60,019 bases of DNA from Bacteroidales bacterium (GTDB lineage Bacteria; Bacteroidota; Bacteroidia; Bacteroidales; UBA932), in the NCBI GenBank assembly GCA_009777095.1, contig WRMN01000012.1, positions 1-60,019 of the forward strand. Direction: 5' to 3'. The notes beneath the pieces are model-generated. The model worked only from the letters and a program-made list of their open reading frames with translations, made no database searches and had not been told where the DNA came from. Both the position numbers and the translations under genes were made by a program. Below, piece by piece: positions 47,824-57,200 of the stretch. Position 1 is the stretch's first letter. Each line of letters begins with the position of its first letter.

Positions 47824-49704
47824 TCACACACCCTTCTCATAGTAGTTGATAAAGGCCTTATTCACCACCTTGAACCCTCCGAGTGTAGGGTAATTGCCTG
47901 AGAAATACCAGTCGCCATTATTGTCGGGGCAAGCGGCGTGCAGGCCTTCCAGCGATTGGAACACTAATTCCACTTCCGCATTCATTCCCTCCGGGCGCAA
48001 CATGACTGCAATCTTGGCTGCAATCTGTTCGGGCGTGAAAGGCCGATAAATCTCTTTTACGTGGTTGACTAATTCATTGTCGGAAATCCCCTCTTGCACC
48101 TTGCATTTACGGTAAACCTCTTCTATAATGCGCGTCTGATTGCTCTCTTTTAACAGCTCTATTGCGGCAAGGAAAGCGCAAAACTCGCTGAGGTGTGTCA
48201 TCTCAATGCCGTAACAGTCGGGGTAACGGATTTGCGGAGCTGAGCTTACTACCACAATCTTTTTAGGGTCGAGGCGGTCGAGCATTTTCAGAATACTTTG
48301 CCGCAGCGTGGTGCCGCGCACAATAGAATCGTCGATGATGACCAAACTGTCGATGCCGCGGCGTACAACGCCGTAAGTAACGTCATACACGTGCTCCACC
48401 ATGTCGTTGCGTGCCTCGTCTTCGGTGATGAAAGTACGCAGCTTGACGTCCTTTACCGCAATTTTTTCCGCCCGTAGCCGTTTACTGATAATACCGTGCA
48501 GCTTTTCATCGTTAAGTTCATCTTTTAACGAGAGAATTTGCCGCTTCTTATCTTCCAGCATGAAATCTTCAATGCCTTTGACCATGCCGAAGAAAGCGGT
48601 TTCGGCAGTGTTGGGAATGTGGGAAAAGATAGTGTTGTCGAGGTCGTAATTAATAGCCTTGAGAATTTGCGGCACTAATTGCTCCCCTAATTGTTTGCGT
48701 TCGCGGTAAATATATTTGTCGGTTCCCCGCGAAAAATAAATACGTTCGAAAGAACAGGCCGCCCGCTTGCCTGAAGGTAGAATCTGTTCTACGCTGCAAT
48801 TGCCGTCGTTTTTAATGATAATAGCTTCGCCGGGCATCAATTCTTCAACGGTAGAAGTCTGCACACGGAGTGCGGTTTGTATCACCGGACGTTCGGAAGC
48901 TACCATTGCAATTTCTTCATCGACATAGTAAAAAGCGGGACGAATGCCGTGCGGGTCGCGTATCACAAAGGCGTCGCCGTTGCCAATCAAACCGCCGATG
49001 ACATAGCCGCCGTCAAATCGATGAATAGCTTTTTGTAGTATATTGTGAATGTTAATCCGCTTGGCCACTTCTTTGGCAATAGCGTTCTTATCCGATTCTT
49101 TTTCCCTTAACTCCTTATAAATTGTTTCGTTTTCCTTATCTAAAAAATAGCCGATTTTTTCAAGTATAGTTACCGTATCTGAGAAATCGCGCGGATGTTG
49201 GCCTATTTCCACCAATTGCTCGAAAATTTCATTAGCATTGGTCAGATTGAAATTTCCCGCCAGCACTAAATTGCGCGACTTCCAGTTGCTTGAACGCAGC
49301 ACAGGATGTACGCGGTCAATTGAAAGGTCGCTGTTGGTACGGTAACGCAGGTGTCCTAAATAAAGTTCTGCAAGGAAGGGCACATTGGCTTTAATCCACT
49401 CCTCGCCGGCTTCCGGATATTTGTCTAATATGCTTAATGATTGATTAATGGTGTCGAAAACGGCACGAATGGACGCCTGTGAGTTAGACCGTGTGCGATC
49501 GATATAAGGAATTCCTACAGGGGTGTTCAGTTTCAAGGCGGCAACTCCGGCGCCGTCCTGCCCGCGGTTGTGTTGTTTTTCCATCAACAGATATAAGCGT
49601 TGGATACCGTAAGTCCACGAGCCGTATTTTTGTTTGTAGTAAGAAAGCGGTTTGCGTAAGCGTATGAGCGCTATACCGCACTCGTGGTTTAAGATCTCGG
49701 TCAT
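47824..49704 (-). CDS. purF: Amidophosphoribosyltransferase (long PurF-type)
   Basis: PurF makes phosphoribosylamine from PRPP and glutamine, the first step of purine synthesis. The 626-residue product has a short propeptide (MTEILNHE) before Cys9, the expected N-terminal nucleophile of class II glutaminases. The glutaminase domain shows KQHNRGQDGAGVAAL and LYLGHLRYRTNS. The phosphoribosyltransferase domain has the PRPP loop VIIDDSIVRGTTLRQS and the SSAPQIRYPDCYGIEM segment. It is longer than standard PurF (about 470-500), with extra helical insertions; I recall this long form from other Bacteroidales. Whether it is the main PurF or a paralog cannot be told here. Its start overlaps the end of the SPOR gene by four bases. 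Confidence 0.88.
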   Translation of the reverse strand: MTEILNHECGIALIRLRKPLSYYKQKYGSWTYGIQRLYLLMEKQHNRGQDGAGVAALKLNTPVGIPYIDRTRSNSQASIRAVFDTINQSLSILDKYPEAGEEWIKANVPFLAELYLGHLRYRTNSDLSIDRVHPVLRSSNWKSRNLVLAGNFNLTNANEIFEQLVEIGQHPRDFSDTVTILEKIGYFLDKENETIYKELREKESDKNAIAKEVAKRINIHNILQKAIHRFDGGYVIGGLIGNGDAFVIRDPHGIRPAFYYVDEEIAMVASERPVIQTALRVQTSTVEELMPGEAIIIKNDGNCSVEQILPSGKRAACSFERIYFSRGTDKYIYRERKQLGEQLVPQILKAINYDLDNTIFSHIPNTAETAFFGMVKGIEDFMLEDKKRQILSLKDELNDEKLHGIISKRLRAEKIAVKDVKLRTFITEDEARNDMVEHVYDVTYGVVRRGIDSLVIIDDSIVRGTTLRQSILKMLDRLDPKKIVVVSSAPQIRYPDCYGIEMTHLSEFCAFLAAIELLKESNQTRIIEEVYRKCKVQEGISDNELVNHVKEIYRPFTPEQIAAKIAVMLRPEGMNAEVELVFQSLEGLHAACPDNNGDWYFSGNYPTLGGFKVVNKAFINYYEKGV

Positions 49705-50189
49705 AGGGACGGAAAGTTTATATTTTCTTTAACAATGAAAGCGCCCGGATAGTTTCGTTGTATGCTGTTTAGAAAACGCATGGCATCAGTGCGGGTCCGG
49801 AAATCGCCAACGGTAACTTTAAAATACAAATCCTGATACGAAGCATAAGTCGGAACATTGGGATATAATTCTCTGAACGCCGCTTCCACCTCATAAATCC
49901 GTTGCCGGGCGGTCTGACTGTTGTCGGAGAAAATCCGTACACGGAAGCCGGGGCTTTTCTTGGAATAATTGCGCACAATATAACTGTCAACTAATTGAGA
50001 GATGAGGTTCGACTGGTGAAGTTTTACCACATTACCATTATTGTCGGGCATACTCAGCAAGGTGAAAATATTATAGTAAGGTACCTGCACAGTAGTACTA
50101 TCGGGCGGAAATTCAAAATCTTGCGCCTGCAGCCAAAATCCGCAGGATAATAATAGAACAGTAAAAAATAAGATGCGTAAAACTTTCAT
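49701..50189 (-). CDS. Exported SPOR-domain protein
   Basis: The 162-residue product has a signal peptide (ending near WLQAQ). The C-terminal part (about 80-155) looks like a SPOR domain: GFRVRIFSDNSQTARQ, then a helix AAFRELYPN, then YFKVTVGDFRTRTDAMRFL and a last strand AFIVKENI. SPOR domains bind glycan strands stripped of stem peptides at division sites, so a periplasmic septal role is plausible. It has no membrane anchor after signal cleavage. The gene is tightly packed: two bases after the LEA-like lipoprotein gene and overlapping purF by four bases. Confidence 0.82.
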   Translation of the reverse strand: MKVLRILFFTVLLLSCGFWLQAQDFEFPPDSTTVQVPYYNIFTLLSMPDNNGNVVKLHQSNLISQLVDSYIVRNYSKKSPGFRVRIFSDNSQTARQRIYEVEAAFRELYPNVPTYASYQDLYFKVTVGDFRTRTDAMRFLNSIQRNYPGAFIVKENINFPSL

Positions 50190-50191
50190 TA

Positions 50192-50650
50192 TTATAAACT
50201 TTGAAGGAGGTTGTTAAAATTGGTTCTTTGTACATTTAACTTTTTGGTTGCCATGCCGGCTTTGACTTTAATAAAACCCTCCACATCAAACTGCTCCAAT
50301 AAATTACTGTCGCTCATGTTAATACCAATCAAGGCCATAAAATCTTTGATGGTTACATTCAACTTTAATTGTTTATAATCGTTCGACTTGGGGGCAATAA
50401 CCATGGGTTCGCTCACAACAATGGTGCCTAAATTGCGGTTTTGCTGAAAAAGTTCCAAGGTTCCCTCAGTGAGGGTTAATTTTTTCTTTGTAGGGTTATT
50501 AACCTTAAGACCAAGTATTAAGTTAATCTTAGAAGTACTTTGGAAAGAAACATCTTCTGTCCCCACATGTTCAAAACTGACGTCCTTATAATTGGTACAA
50601 GAAACGGTAGCTATAACTATCACACCGACAAAAAGCAGTATTTTTTTCAT
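50192..50650 (-). CDS. LEA-type lipoprotein
   Basis: The ATG at 50650 is chosen because it gives [18 protein letters not shown], a standard lipoprotein signal with Cys18, and lies just downstream of a promoter; the frame stays open nine codons further up. The product is then 152 residues. The mature part looks like the LEA_2 / water stress beta-sandwich: [22 protein letters not shown] early, then [21 protein letters not shown], a pattern seen in short Bacteroidota lipoproteins of unknown role. It is the first gene of the minus-strand group that includes the SPOR protein, purF and the C26 peptidase. Confidence 0.75.
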   Translation of the reverse strand: MKKILLFVGVIVIATVSCTNYKDVSFEHVGTEDVSFQSTSKINLILGLKVNNPTKKKLTLTEGTLELFQQNRNLGTIVVSEPMVIAPKSNDYKQLKLNVTIKDFMALIGINMSDSNLLEQFDVEGFIKVKAGMATKKLNVQRTNFNNLLQSL

Positions 50651-50664
50651 GTATTGAAATTTTA

Positions 50665-50707
50665 TGCAAAGATACAAAAAATGTCTATAGCTTTATGTAT
50701 CTTTGCA
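50665..50707. promoter_or_regulatory. Mirror-image divergent promoters of the LEA lipoprotein and miaB
   Basis: A perfect 12-base inverted repeat, tgcaaagataca (50665-50676) and tgtatctttgca (50696-50707), carries one TATCTTTG -7 element on each strand (50674-50667 minus, 50698-50705 plus). The minus element ends 16 bases before the lipoprotein ATG, and the plus element ends 8 bases before the miaB ATG at 50714. Clear TTG boxes at -33 are not visible for either. The two promoters are so close that polymerase binding to one probably excludes the other. Confidence 0.65.
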
Positions 50708-50713
50708 CAAAAT

Positions 50714-52039
50714 ATGGAAAATAAAACGTTTTATATCGAAACCTATGGCTGTCAGATGAATGTGAACGACAGCGAGGTAGTAGCCGCCATTCTGAAAGCG
50801 GCCGATTATCGCCTTACAGAGCGTATAAATGAGGCAGATATCATTTTTATCAACACTTGTTCTATTCGCGAAAATGCCGAGCAGCGGGTGTGGGGACGTT
50901 TAGATGTGTTTCGACTCGAAAAACGGCGCAATCCGAGCCTCTTGGTTGGTGTATTGGGTTGTATGGCAGAGCGTTTGAAAGAAGATTTGCTGGGAAAAGG
51001 CGTGGTTGATATGGTGGTGGGCCCCGACGCTTACCGCCAGTTGCCGCTCTTGGTAGCCGAGGCCGAAGTCGGACAAAAGGGAATTAATGTGCTGCTTTCA
51101 CGCGAGGAAACGTATGCCGATATATCGCCGGTGCGGCTGGATAAAAACGGCGTGAGCGCTTTTGTGTCTATTATGCGTGGCTGCAATAACATGTGCGCCT
51201 ATTGCGTAGTGCCATATACCCGCGGGGCGGAGCGCAGTCGGCCTCCTGAAACTATTCTTCGCGAAGTCAGGGAACTGTTCGACAAAGGTTATAGAGAAGT
51301 TACCCTGCTGGGGCAGAATGTCAATTCTTATTCATGGACAGAGGCTTCGGCCACTATGAACTTTGCTCAGCTATTGGAACAGGTTGCTTTAGTGAATCCG
51401 TTGCTGCGCCTGCGTTTTGCTACTTCTCACCCAAAAGATATGAGCGATGAGCTGCTGCATACTATGGCGAAACAGCCAAATATTTGCAGGCATATTCATC
51501 TTCCGGTACAGTCGGGCAGTTCCCGCATCTTAGAACTGATGAACCGTAAATATACCCGCGAACATTATCTCGAACGAATAGCCAAAATCAAAGCTGTTTT
51601 GCCCGACAGCGCTATCTCTACCGATATTATTGCAGGCTTTTGTACCGAAACTTTGGAAGACCATAACTACACCCTTTCGCTGATGAAAGAAGCAGGTTTT
51701 GACCAAGCCTTCATGTTTCAGTATTCTGAACGCCCGAATACCAAAACAGCCCGTCATTTTAAAGATGATGTGCCTGCGGAAGAAAAAACGCGCCGCTTGA
51801 ATGAAATCATTGCGCTGCAGAATAAATTATCCTTACAGGCCAATCAAAAAGAAATAGGACAACAACGCGAAGTGTTGGTAGAAGGCCTTTCCAAGCGTTC
51901 CTCCGAGCAATTGTTTGGCCGTACTTCTCAAAATAAAGTCATAGTATTTCCGAAGAAAAATTACCGTAGCGGCGATTATGTGCAAGTGCAGATAGAACGC
52001 TGCTCTTCGGCTACGCTCTTTGGCCTTCCCTTAGACTAA
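50714..52039 (+). CDS. miaB: tRNA-2-methylthio-N6-dimethylallyladenosine synthase MiaB
   Basis: MiaB is a radical-SAM methylthiotransferase that modifies A37 of tRNAs. The start at 50714 gives [21 protein letters not shown] and 441 residues, the usual length. Another in-frame ATG at 50681 exists but lies upstream of the -7 element. The N-terminal domain has three cluster cysteines ([20 protein letters not shown]). The radical SAM motif CxxxCxxC is in [16 protein letters not shown] near 151-166. A TRAM domain ends the chain ([13 protein letters not shown]). It leads a plus-strand group with a methyltransferase gene 15 bases later. Confidence 0.96.
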   Translation: MENKTFYIETYGCQMNVNDSEVVAAILKAADYRLTERINEADIIFINTCSIRENAEQRVWGRLDVFRLEKRRNPSLLVGVLGCMAERLKEDLLGKGVVDMVVGPDAYRQLPLLVAEAEVGQKGINVLLSREETYADISPVRLDKNGVSAFVSIMRGCNNMCAYCVVPYTRGAERSRPPETILREVRELFDKGYREVTLLGQNVNSYSWTEASATMNFAQLLEQVALVNPLLRLRFATSHPKDMSDELLHTMAKQPNICRHIHLPVQSGSSRILELMNRKYTREHYLERIAKIKAVLPDSAISTDIIAGFCTETLEDHNYTLSLMKEAGFDQAFMFQYSERPNTKTARHFKDDVPAEEKTRRLNEIIALQNKLSLQANQKEIGQQREVLVEGLSKRSSEQLFGRTSQNKVIVFPKKNYRSGDYVQVQIERCSSATLFGLPLD

Positions 52040-52054
52040 AATAACAATAAACTT

Positions 52055-52849
52055 ATGGAAAAAATAGTAATTAGTTCAACACGCAACAGCCGCATCAGCG
52101 AGGTATTGGAATTGAAGGAAAAATCGCGAGAACGCCGCGCCAAAGGACTGATAGTGGTGGAAGGATTGCGCGAAATAATGATGGCTTTGTCGGCGGGCTA
52201 TAGTATTGATACTTTGTTTGCCTACGAAAATTTGGGCGGCTTTGAACGTTTCAAAGCAATTCACGACTTACCAAAGCGTGTTTGCACAGTGTCGGCTGAT
52301 GTTTTTGCAAAAATGGCCTATCGCGAAAATTCGGACGGGCTTTTAGCACTCATTCCTTTACATAATTTAAAATTGAAAGAAGTACGCCTCTCGAAAAAAC
52401 CTTTTGTGATTATACTGGAGTCGGTGGAAAAACCCGGCAACCTCGGCGCTATCCTGCGCACAGCCGATGCGGCTAAGGTAGATGCGGTGGTGATTTGCGA
52501 CCCGCTGACCGATCTTTATAATCCTAATGTGATACGTTCGAGTATAGGTTGCATTTTCATGCAGCAGGTAGTGGCCTGCTCTTCGCAGGACGCGCTGCAG
52601 TGGCTGCGGATTAAAGGGATAAAAGCATTTGCAGCGGAATTGGAAGCAGCGCAATGCTACCACGAAACCGACTTTACTCAGTCCTCTGCTATTATTATGG
52701 GAACGGAAGCCGAGGGGCTTAGCGATTTTTGGCTGCAAGAAGCCGATGCACGCATCAAAATTCCCATGAGAGGAAAGATTGACTCGCTAAATGTGTCGGT
52801 GTCAACAGCTATCCTTACCTTTGAAGCTATGCGTCAACGCGGATTTTAA
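52055..52849 (+). CDS. SpoU/TrmH-family RNA 2'-O-methyltransferase
   Basis: This family methylates ribose 2'-OH groups in rRNA or tRNA with S-adenosylmethionine and has a trefoil-knot (SPOUT) fold. The 264-residue product has an N-terminal substrate-binding domain (about 1-95). The three family motifs follow: ESVEKPGNLGAILRTADA near 122-139, IIMGTEAEGLSDFW near 212-225, and IPMRGKIDSLNVSVSTAI near 233-250. Length and domains fit the rlmB/TrmH type with an extra N-terminal domain. The exact RNA target cannot be assigned from sequence. It lies between miaB and aroE, 15 and 8 bases apart. Confidence 0.9.
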   Translation: MEKIVISSTRNSRISEVLELKEKSRERRAKGLIVVEGLREIMMALSAGYSIDTLFAYENLGGFERFKAIHDLPKRVCTVSADVFAKMAYRENSDGLLALIPLHNLKLKEVRLSKKPFVIILESVEKPGNLGAILRTADAAKVDAVVICDPLTDLYNPNVIRSSIGCIFMQQVVACSSQDALQWLRIKGIKAFAAELEAAQCYHETDFTQSSAIIMGTEAEGLSDFWLQEADARIKIPMRGKIDSLNVSVSTAILTFEAMRQRGF

Positions 52850-52857
52850 ACGGAAAT

Positions 52858-53622
52858 ATGAAACGATTTTCCCTTACCGGAATTGCCATCACCCACAGCC
52901 GAAGCCCCCTGCTCTTTGAAGCGGCTTATCACGGCAAGTATGCCTACGGCCTGATGCCTGCCGCCACGGCGGCGGCGGCGCTCCGACTATATGAAGAGCA
53001 AGGCCTGTCGGGCATGAACGTAACTACGCCATTCAAAGAAACTATCCTTCCTTACATAGATGATGTAGATAAATACGTGCAGATGACAGGCGCTACTAAT
53101 ATTGTGCAGCGCCGCGCTAATCGTTGGGTGGCGTACAACAGCGATGTTTACGGTGCGACAGGCTCCTTGCATGACGCAGGAGTGAGCTTGGGAAATGCAG
53201 CATGTTTAGTTCTGGGTTGGGGTGGGGCGGCGCGTGCTGCTGTATCAGGTTTGGTAGAGGCCGGCGCACGAATAACCGCGGCTAATCGTACGATTGATAA
53301 GATAAAGGCTATGAATAGCTCCCTTCCTGTTGAAATTTTGCCCTTTGATGAGGCTTTAGTACAAACGAAAAAATATACGGTAATAGTGAATGCTTTGCCG
53401 CCCATTCCCGCCTTAGCGGAACGCATCAAGATACATTCGGGTCAAGTGGTATTAGAAGCCGATTACGCCTGCGGCGCGTTGCGTGATATTACCCGCAATG
53501 CCGGCGCACTGTATATCGATGGAAAGCAGTGGTTGCTGCATCAGGCCATTCCTGCTTTCCGCCTCTTTACCGGCGAAGAACCCGACATACCCGCCATGCG
53601 GTTAATAACGAACAATGAGTAA
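52858..53622 (+). CDS. aroE: Shikimate dehydrogenase AroE
   Basis: AroE reduces 3-dehydroshikimate to shikimate with NADPH in aromatic amino acid synthesis. The 254-residue product has the substrate-binding HSRSP motif (residues 13-17), NVTTPFKE with the catalytic Lys near 62, and NSDVYGATGSL. The nucleotide loop LGWGGAARA near 120 is a slight variant of the common GAGGA. A C-terminal DYACGALRD and QWLLHQAIPAFRLFTG complete the fold. It is a little shorter than E. coli AroE (272), as I recall for other Bacteroidota versions. It follows the methyltransferase by eight bases. Confidence 0.94.
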   Translation: MKRFSLTGIAITHSRSPLLFEAAYHGKYAYGLMPAATAAAALRLYEEQGLSGMNVTTPFKETILPYIDDVDKYVQMTGATNIVQRRANRWVAYNSDVYGATGSLHDAGVSLGNAACLVLGWGGAARAAVSGLVEAGARITAANRTIDKIKAMNSSLPVEILPFDEALVQTKKYTVIVNALPPIPALAERIKIHSGQVVLEADYACGALRDITRNAGALYIDGKQWLLHQAIPAFRLFTGEEPDIPAMRLITNNE

Positions 53623-53661
53623 TTTCTAAAAGTCAACAAGTCTGTAAATCCGTAAATAATC

Positions 53662-54195
53662 ATGCATCACCCTTCCTTAGTCATCAAATACTGTCCTTTC
53701 TGCGGAGCGTCAGACCCTGTTTACGATGGAGTAAAAGCTTTGCGGTGTACTATTTGTGGCCGCCGTCAGTTTATTAATGCGGTGGCGGCGGTGGCCGTGA
53801 TTATCCGCAACGAGCGGGGCGAAATACTCCTGACGCGCCGTGCGCACGACCCGGGTAAAGGAATGCTCGACATGCCGGGCGGTTTTGTAGATGCTTTGGA
53901 AACAGTAGAACAAACAGTGAGGCGGGAGGTCAAAGAAGAGCTGAATCTGGACTTGGAAACTATTTCTTACCTGACCTCTTTCCCTAATGAATATTTGTTT
54001 GAGGACATGATTACCTACACGGCCGACTTAGCTTTTGCAGCTACAGTGAAAGACTGGTCAGTCCTGCAGCCCGCCGATGACGTGGCAGCGGTAGAGTTTT
54101 ACGCACCTGAGAACATTCCCATGGACGAGGTGGTTTTTAAATCCATCAGGCAGTTTGTAACGTTTATAAAGTTCAAAGTTGATATCCTGATGTAG
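53662..54195 (+). CDS. Nudix hydrolase with N-terminal zinc ribbon
   Basis: Nudix enzymes hydrolyse nucleoside diphosphates linked to another group. The 177-residue product begins with a zinc ribbon: CPFC at 11-14 and CTIC near 31-34. A Nudix domain follows, with the Nudix box starting GGFVDALETVEQTVRREV and ending KEELNL near 108. The glycine that usually follows EEx is Asn here, a tolerated variant. Zinc-ribbon Nudix proteins resemble NADH pyrophosphatase (NudC), but the NudC SQPWPFPxS signature is absent, so the substrate is open. It is the last gene of the plus-strand group, 39 bases after aroE. Confidence 0.88.
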   Translation: MHHPSLVIKYCPFCGASDPVYDGVKALRCTICGRRQFINAVAAVAVIIRNERGEILLTRRAHDPGKGMLDMPGGFVDALETVEQTVRREVKEELNLDLETISYLTSFPNEYLFEDMITYTADLAFAATVKDWSVLQPADDVAAVEFYAPENIPMDEVVFKSIRQFVTFIKFKVDILM

Positions 54196-54208
54196 TTGTA
54201 AAAATTAT

Positions 54209-54239
54209 TTGCTTTTTTGAAAATTTATATTTACATTTG
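54209..54239 (+). promoter_or_regulatory. Promoter of the giant surface protein gene
   Basis: TTG at 54209-54211 (within TTTG) and TACATTTG at 54232-54239 are separated by 20 bases, matching the Bacteroidota consensus. The ATG of the large gene is at 54285, leaving a leader of about 40 bases. Confidence 0.77.
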
Positions 54240-54284
54240 TAAATTGGACTTAGTGTTGCTGTGAATAACCGAAAAAATCGTATA

Positions 54285-57200
54285 ATGAATCTTACTGCTA
54301 TAGCGCCTAAAAGCCTTATACGCTTATGTCTCGCCTTATTGCCGACCATGTTGATGAGTGCCATGCTTTGGGGACAAAGTACCATTACCCACAACATTAA
54401 TACGGGAAATCTGACTATTCCCGGCGCTTCTACCGATAGCTACATTATTACCGGTACAACTATGGTTAATAAGGTAATCATTCAAACCGGTTATCAGGGA
54501 ACGGTAACGCTAAGAGATTTAAGCATAACAACTACTACTCAACCCTTGCCTATGCTATATGGAGCAAACAGTTATTCCTGTATTACCGTTGAGGGACTCA
54601 ATAATGGCTCTAATCTTACGCCTGTTACTAAGGTTAATTTTATTTTAGATGGCGTAAATACGCTTGAATATACACGACATAACTATTGTGCGCTACAGGT
54701 GAATCAGGGTGCCCAAATCCATATCAGCGCCATTGACCCGAATGATAACAACAGTGGTAGTTTAGAGGCAAGATGTACTGCGCCTGCTCTTGGTACTACT
54801 GATAATCCGGGCGGAGGAGCCGGAATTGGCGCTCCCAATTATGGAAGCGCAGCTACTGTCATTACACCTCCTGTTTTTCCTAATCCCCCTTACCAAGGAA
54901 CAGCTACAATCAATTGCGGACCTACAGTAAAAACAGCAGGTGGAAACATTATTATTTCCAGCGGAAACATTACTGCTTTGGGAGGTCATGCCGCCGGTAT
55001 CGGCGGTGGATTTTACTCTTATTATAATGGAATAATTATAGTCTATGGAGGAATTGTTAACGCCAAAGCCCAACGCCATGCAGCCGGAATTGGCAGCGGT
55101 TGTCCAAGCGCTGTCGGTGTTACCGATTGTTATGGCGATAATAGTGCGATAATAGCCCTGCCCCCTGCCGAAATCACTGCCTGCGGGGCAAATACTTTAA
55201 CAACATGCCACCCCGGATGGGAAATTGCGGGAGCCGGAAACATTACCTATATTAACGACCCGAACAAACCGCTAATTACAGTTCATACGGTTGATTACGA
55301 AGCAAATGCAGATATTTTCTTAGACCTTACGGAGTCCCCTGGTATAGAAGATATATTTAACGATCTGGGGATTGATGTTAACCTGAAAAGGGTGAGGGTG
55401 GGCAGAACCGATGCTTCGGGAATACTGCAATTTCGGGGAGAGTTTCAGCAAAATACCACCTTCTTTACTAATGCTACCAGCTCTCAAGCGGCTACCCTTG
55501 GCCGTCCATACATGCCCGTTGTACGTACGGTATTGGGAACATCGGAAACATCAATCGAGGTAGAATTGCCACTGCTTGAGGTGGAAATCGCGTTTGAGCA
55601 TTACCCATCTACGCCCTTATTAACAGGTTATACAACGACTGAAGCCGAAACCAATGCTTACTGTATCAAAGTTAGCTATGATGATGAGGAACCCTTGACC
55701 GAGGTAGCTTTTAGCCTGAAAGACAGTATCGACTTTTCTTCGATAATTTTTTACGCCGCCGATCGGATAACCCCCATTGCCCCTCCCACGGCTTTCACGC
55801 AGGGCTTGGTTTTTTATATGGTCTTTCCGATTGACCACGGAAAACCCTTAGGGATTTACGATGACAGGCTGCTGATAGACGGCGAATACGGCGGCGTTCC
55901 TATGTCGGCTCCTATATGGTGCAGTTTTGCTCAGCGGGTAGTATTCGACGATAGCGATGATAACGAATATATTAAAGTTACGGCCTCTCCGAGCAGTTTT
56001 ATACTGCCTTATCCTTGCTCCGCAGCAGTAAACTTAACGCTGAACATTGACCATAAGAGTACCGAGCCCGGTTATGATCCATACGAAGTAACAGCCAAGT
56101 ATTTGATTAGCACAGAACCGACCTATGCGGCAGCCTTGGCAGCAAGCCCAATGAGCGGCTGGCCTGCGCTGAATATTCCGACCAACAATAATACTAACAC
56201 GGTAACCGGTCTGACTTTTAGTACAGAACCTGCAGGAACCTATTATATCCACTGGTATGTGGAATCGGGCTGTATTTACGCGCATAGCCTTGATGCAATC
56301 AGTCCTCCGAGTACTTATGGTGCCTTTGGTCCATACAAAATAGTTGATGCTCCGGAGATAAGCATAGCGGAGCCTCCGGCAATTTGCGAAGGAACTGTCT
56401 TAGATCTGAGTGCAAGTACGCCTACCATTGACTGGAGCGATTGCTTGGAAAACGCTTCGGGTTCATGGACACTGAACGGCAATTATTTTGACCCTGCAAG
56501 CACCCTGAGCTACAGCCAAAACGGCGAGGTCTTAGCTTATATCATCAACGCCGATTGCGGAACCTTTTCTTCCAATACGGTAACCATAACGGTACACCCA
56601 ACGCTAATGCCTTCCATCACCATATCAGAGATTCCGGGCGGTTGTTCGCCCGGCGGCGCACCCATCTTCCCCTCCTACGAACCTTCCAAGAACAACAGCA
56701 TAAGCCGAAGCAGCAGCTATACACAGATGGATACTAAAGGCACTGATTTTTGGTTAACTTTTGGAAGGAACGCATACATCTTCTCCCCCATCCTGCAATT
56801 ACGTATTGTAGGGAGCGATCAGCCTGCTACAGGTACTATATATTATACCTATTTAGGAACATCCACTACGTTTTCCATAGCTGTCGGTGAGGTCTTTACC
56901 CACGAATTGTCCGATCCTCAAAAACAGGCTGCATACAACAATTTTACGGCCTCTACAACAACTAATTATAGTATCCATATCACCAGCTCTGCACCGGTTA
57001 CGGCTTATGCAATTAACATATACTCGGCAACCACCGATGCTAGCAATATCCTTCCCATAACGGCTTTGGGTCAGGATTATTATCAAATTTCGTATACACC
57101 GTTATCTTCTCGTTTTGACGCTTATGCGGTTGTAGCTACTCAGGATAATACGCAAGTCTTCCATAATGGCGCATTAACAGCTACGCTCCATACAGGGCAG

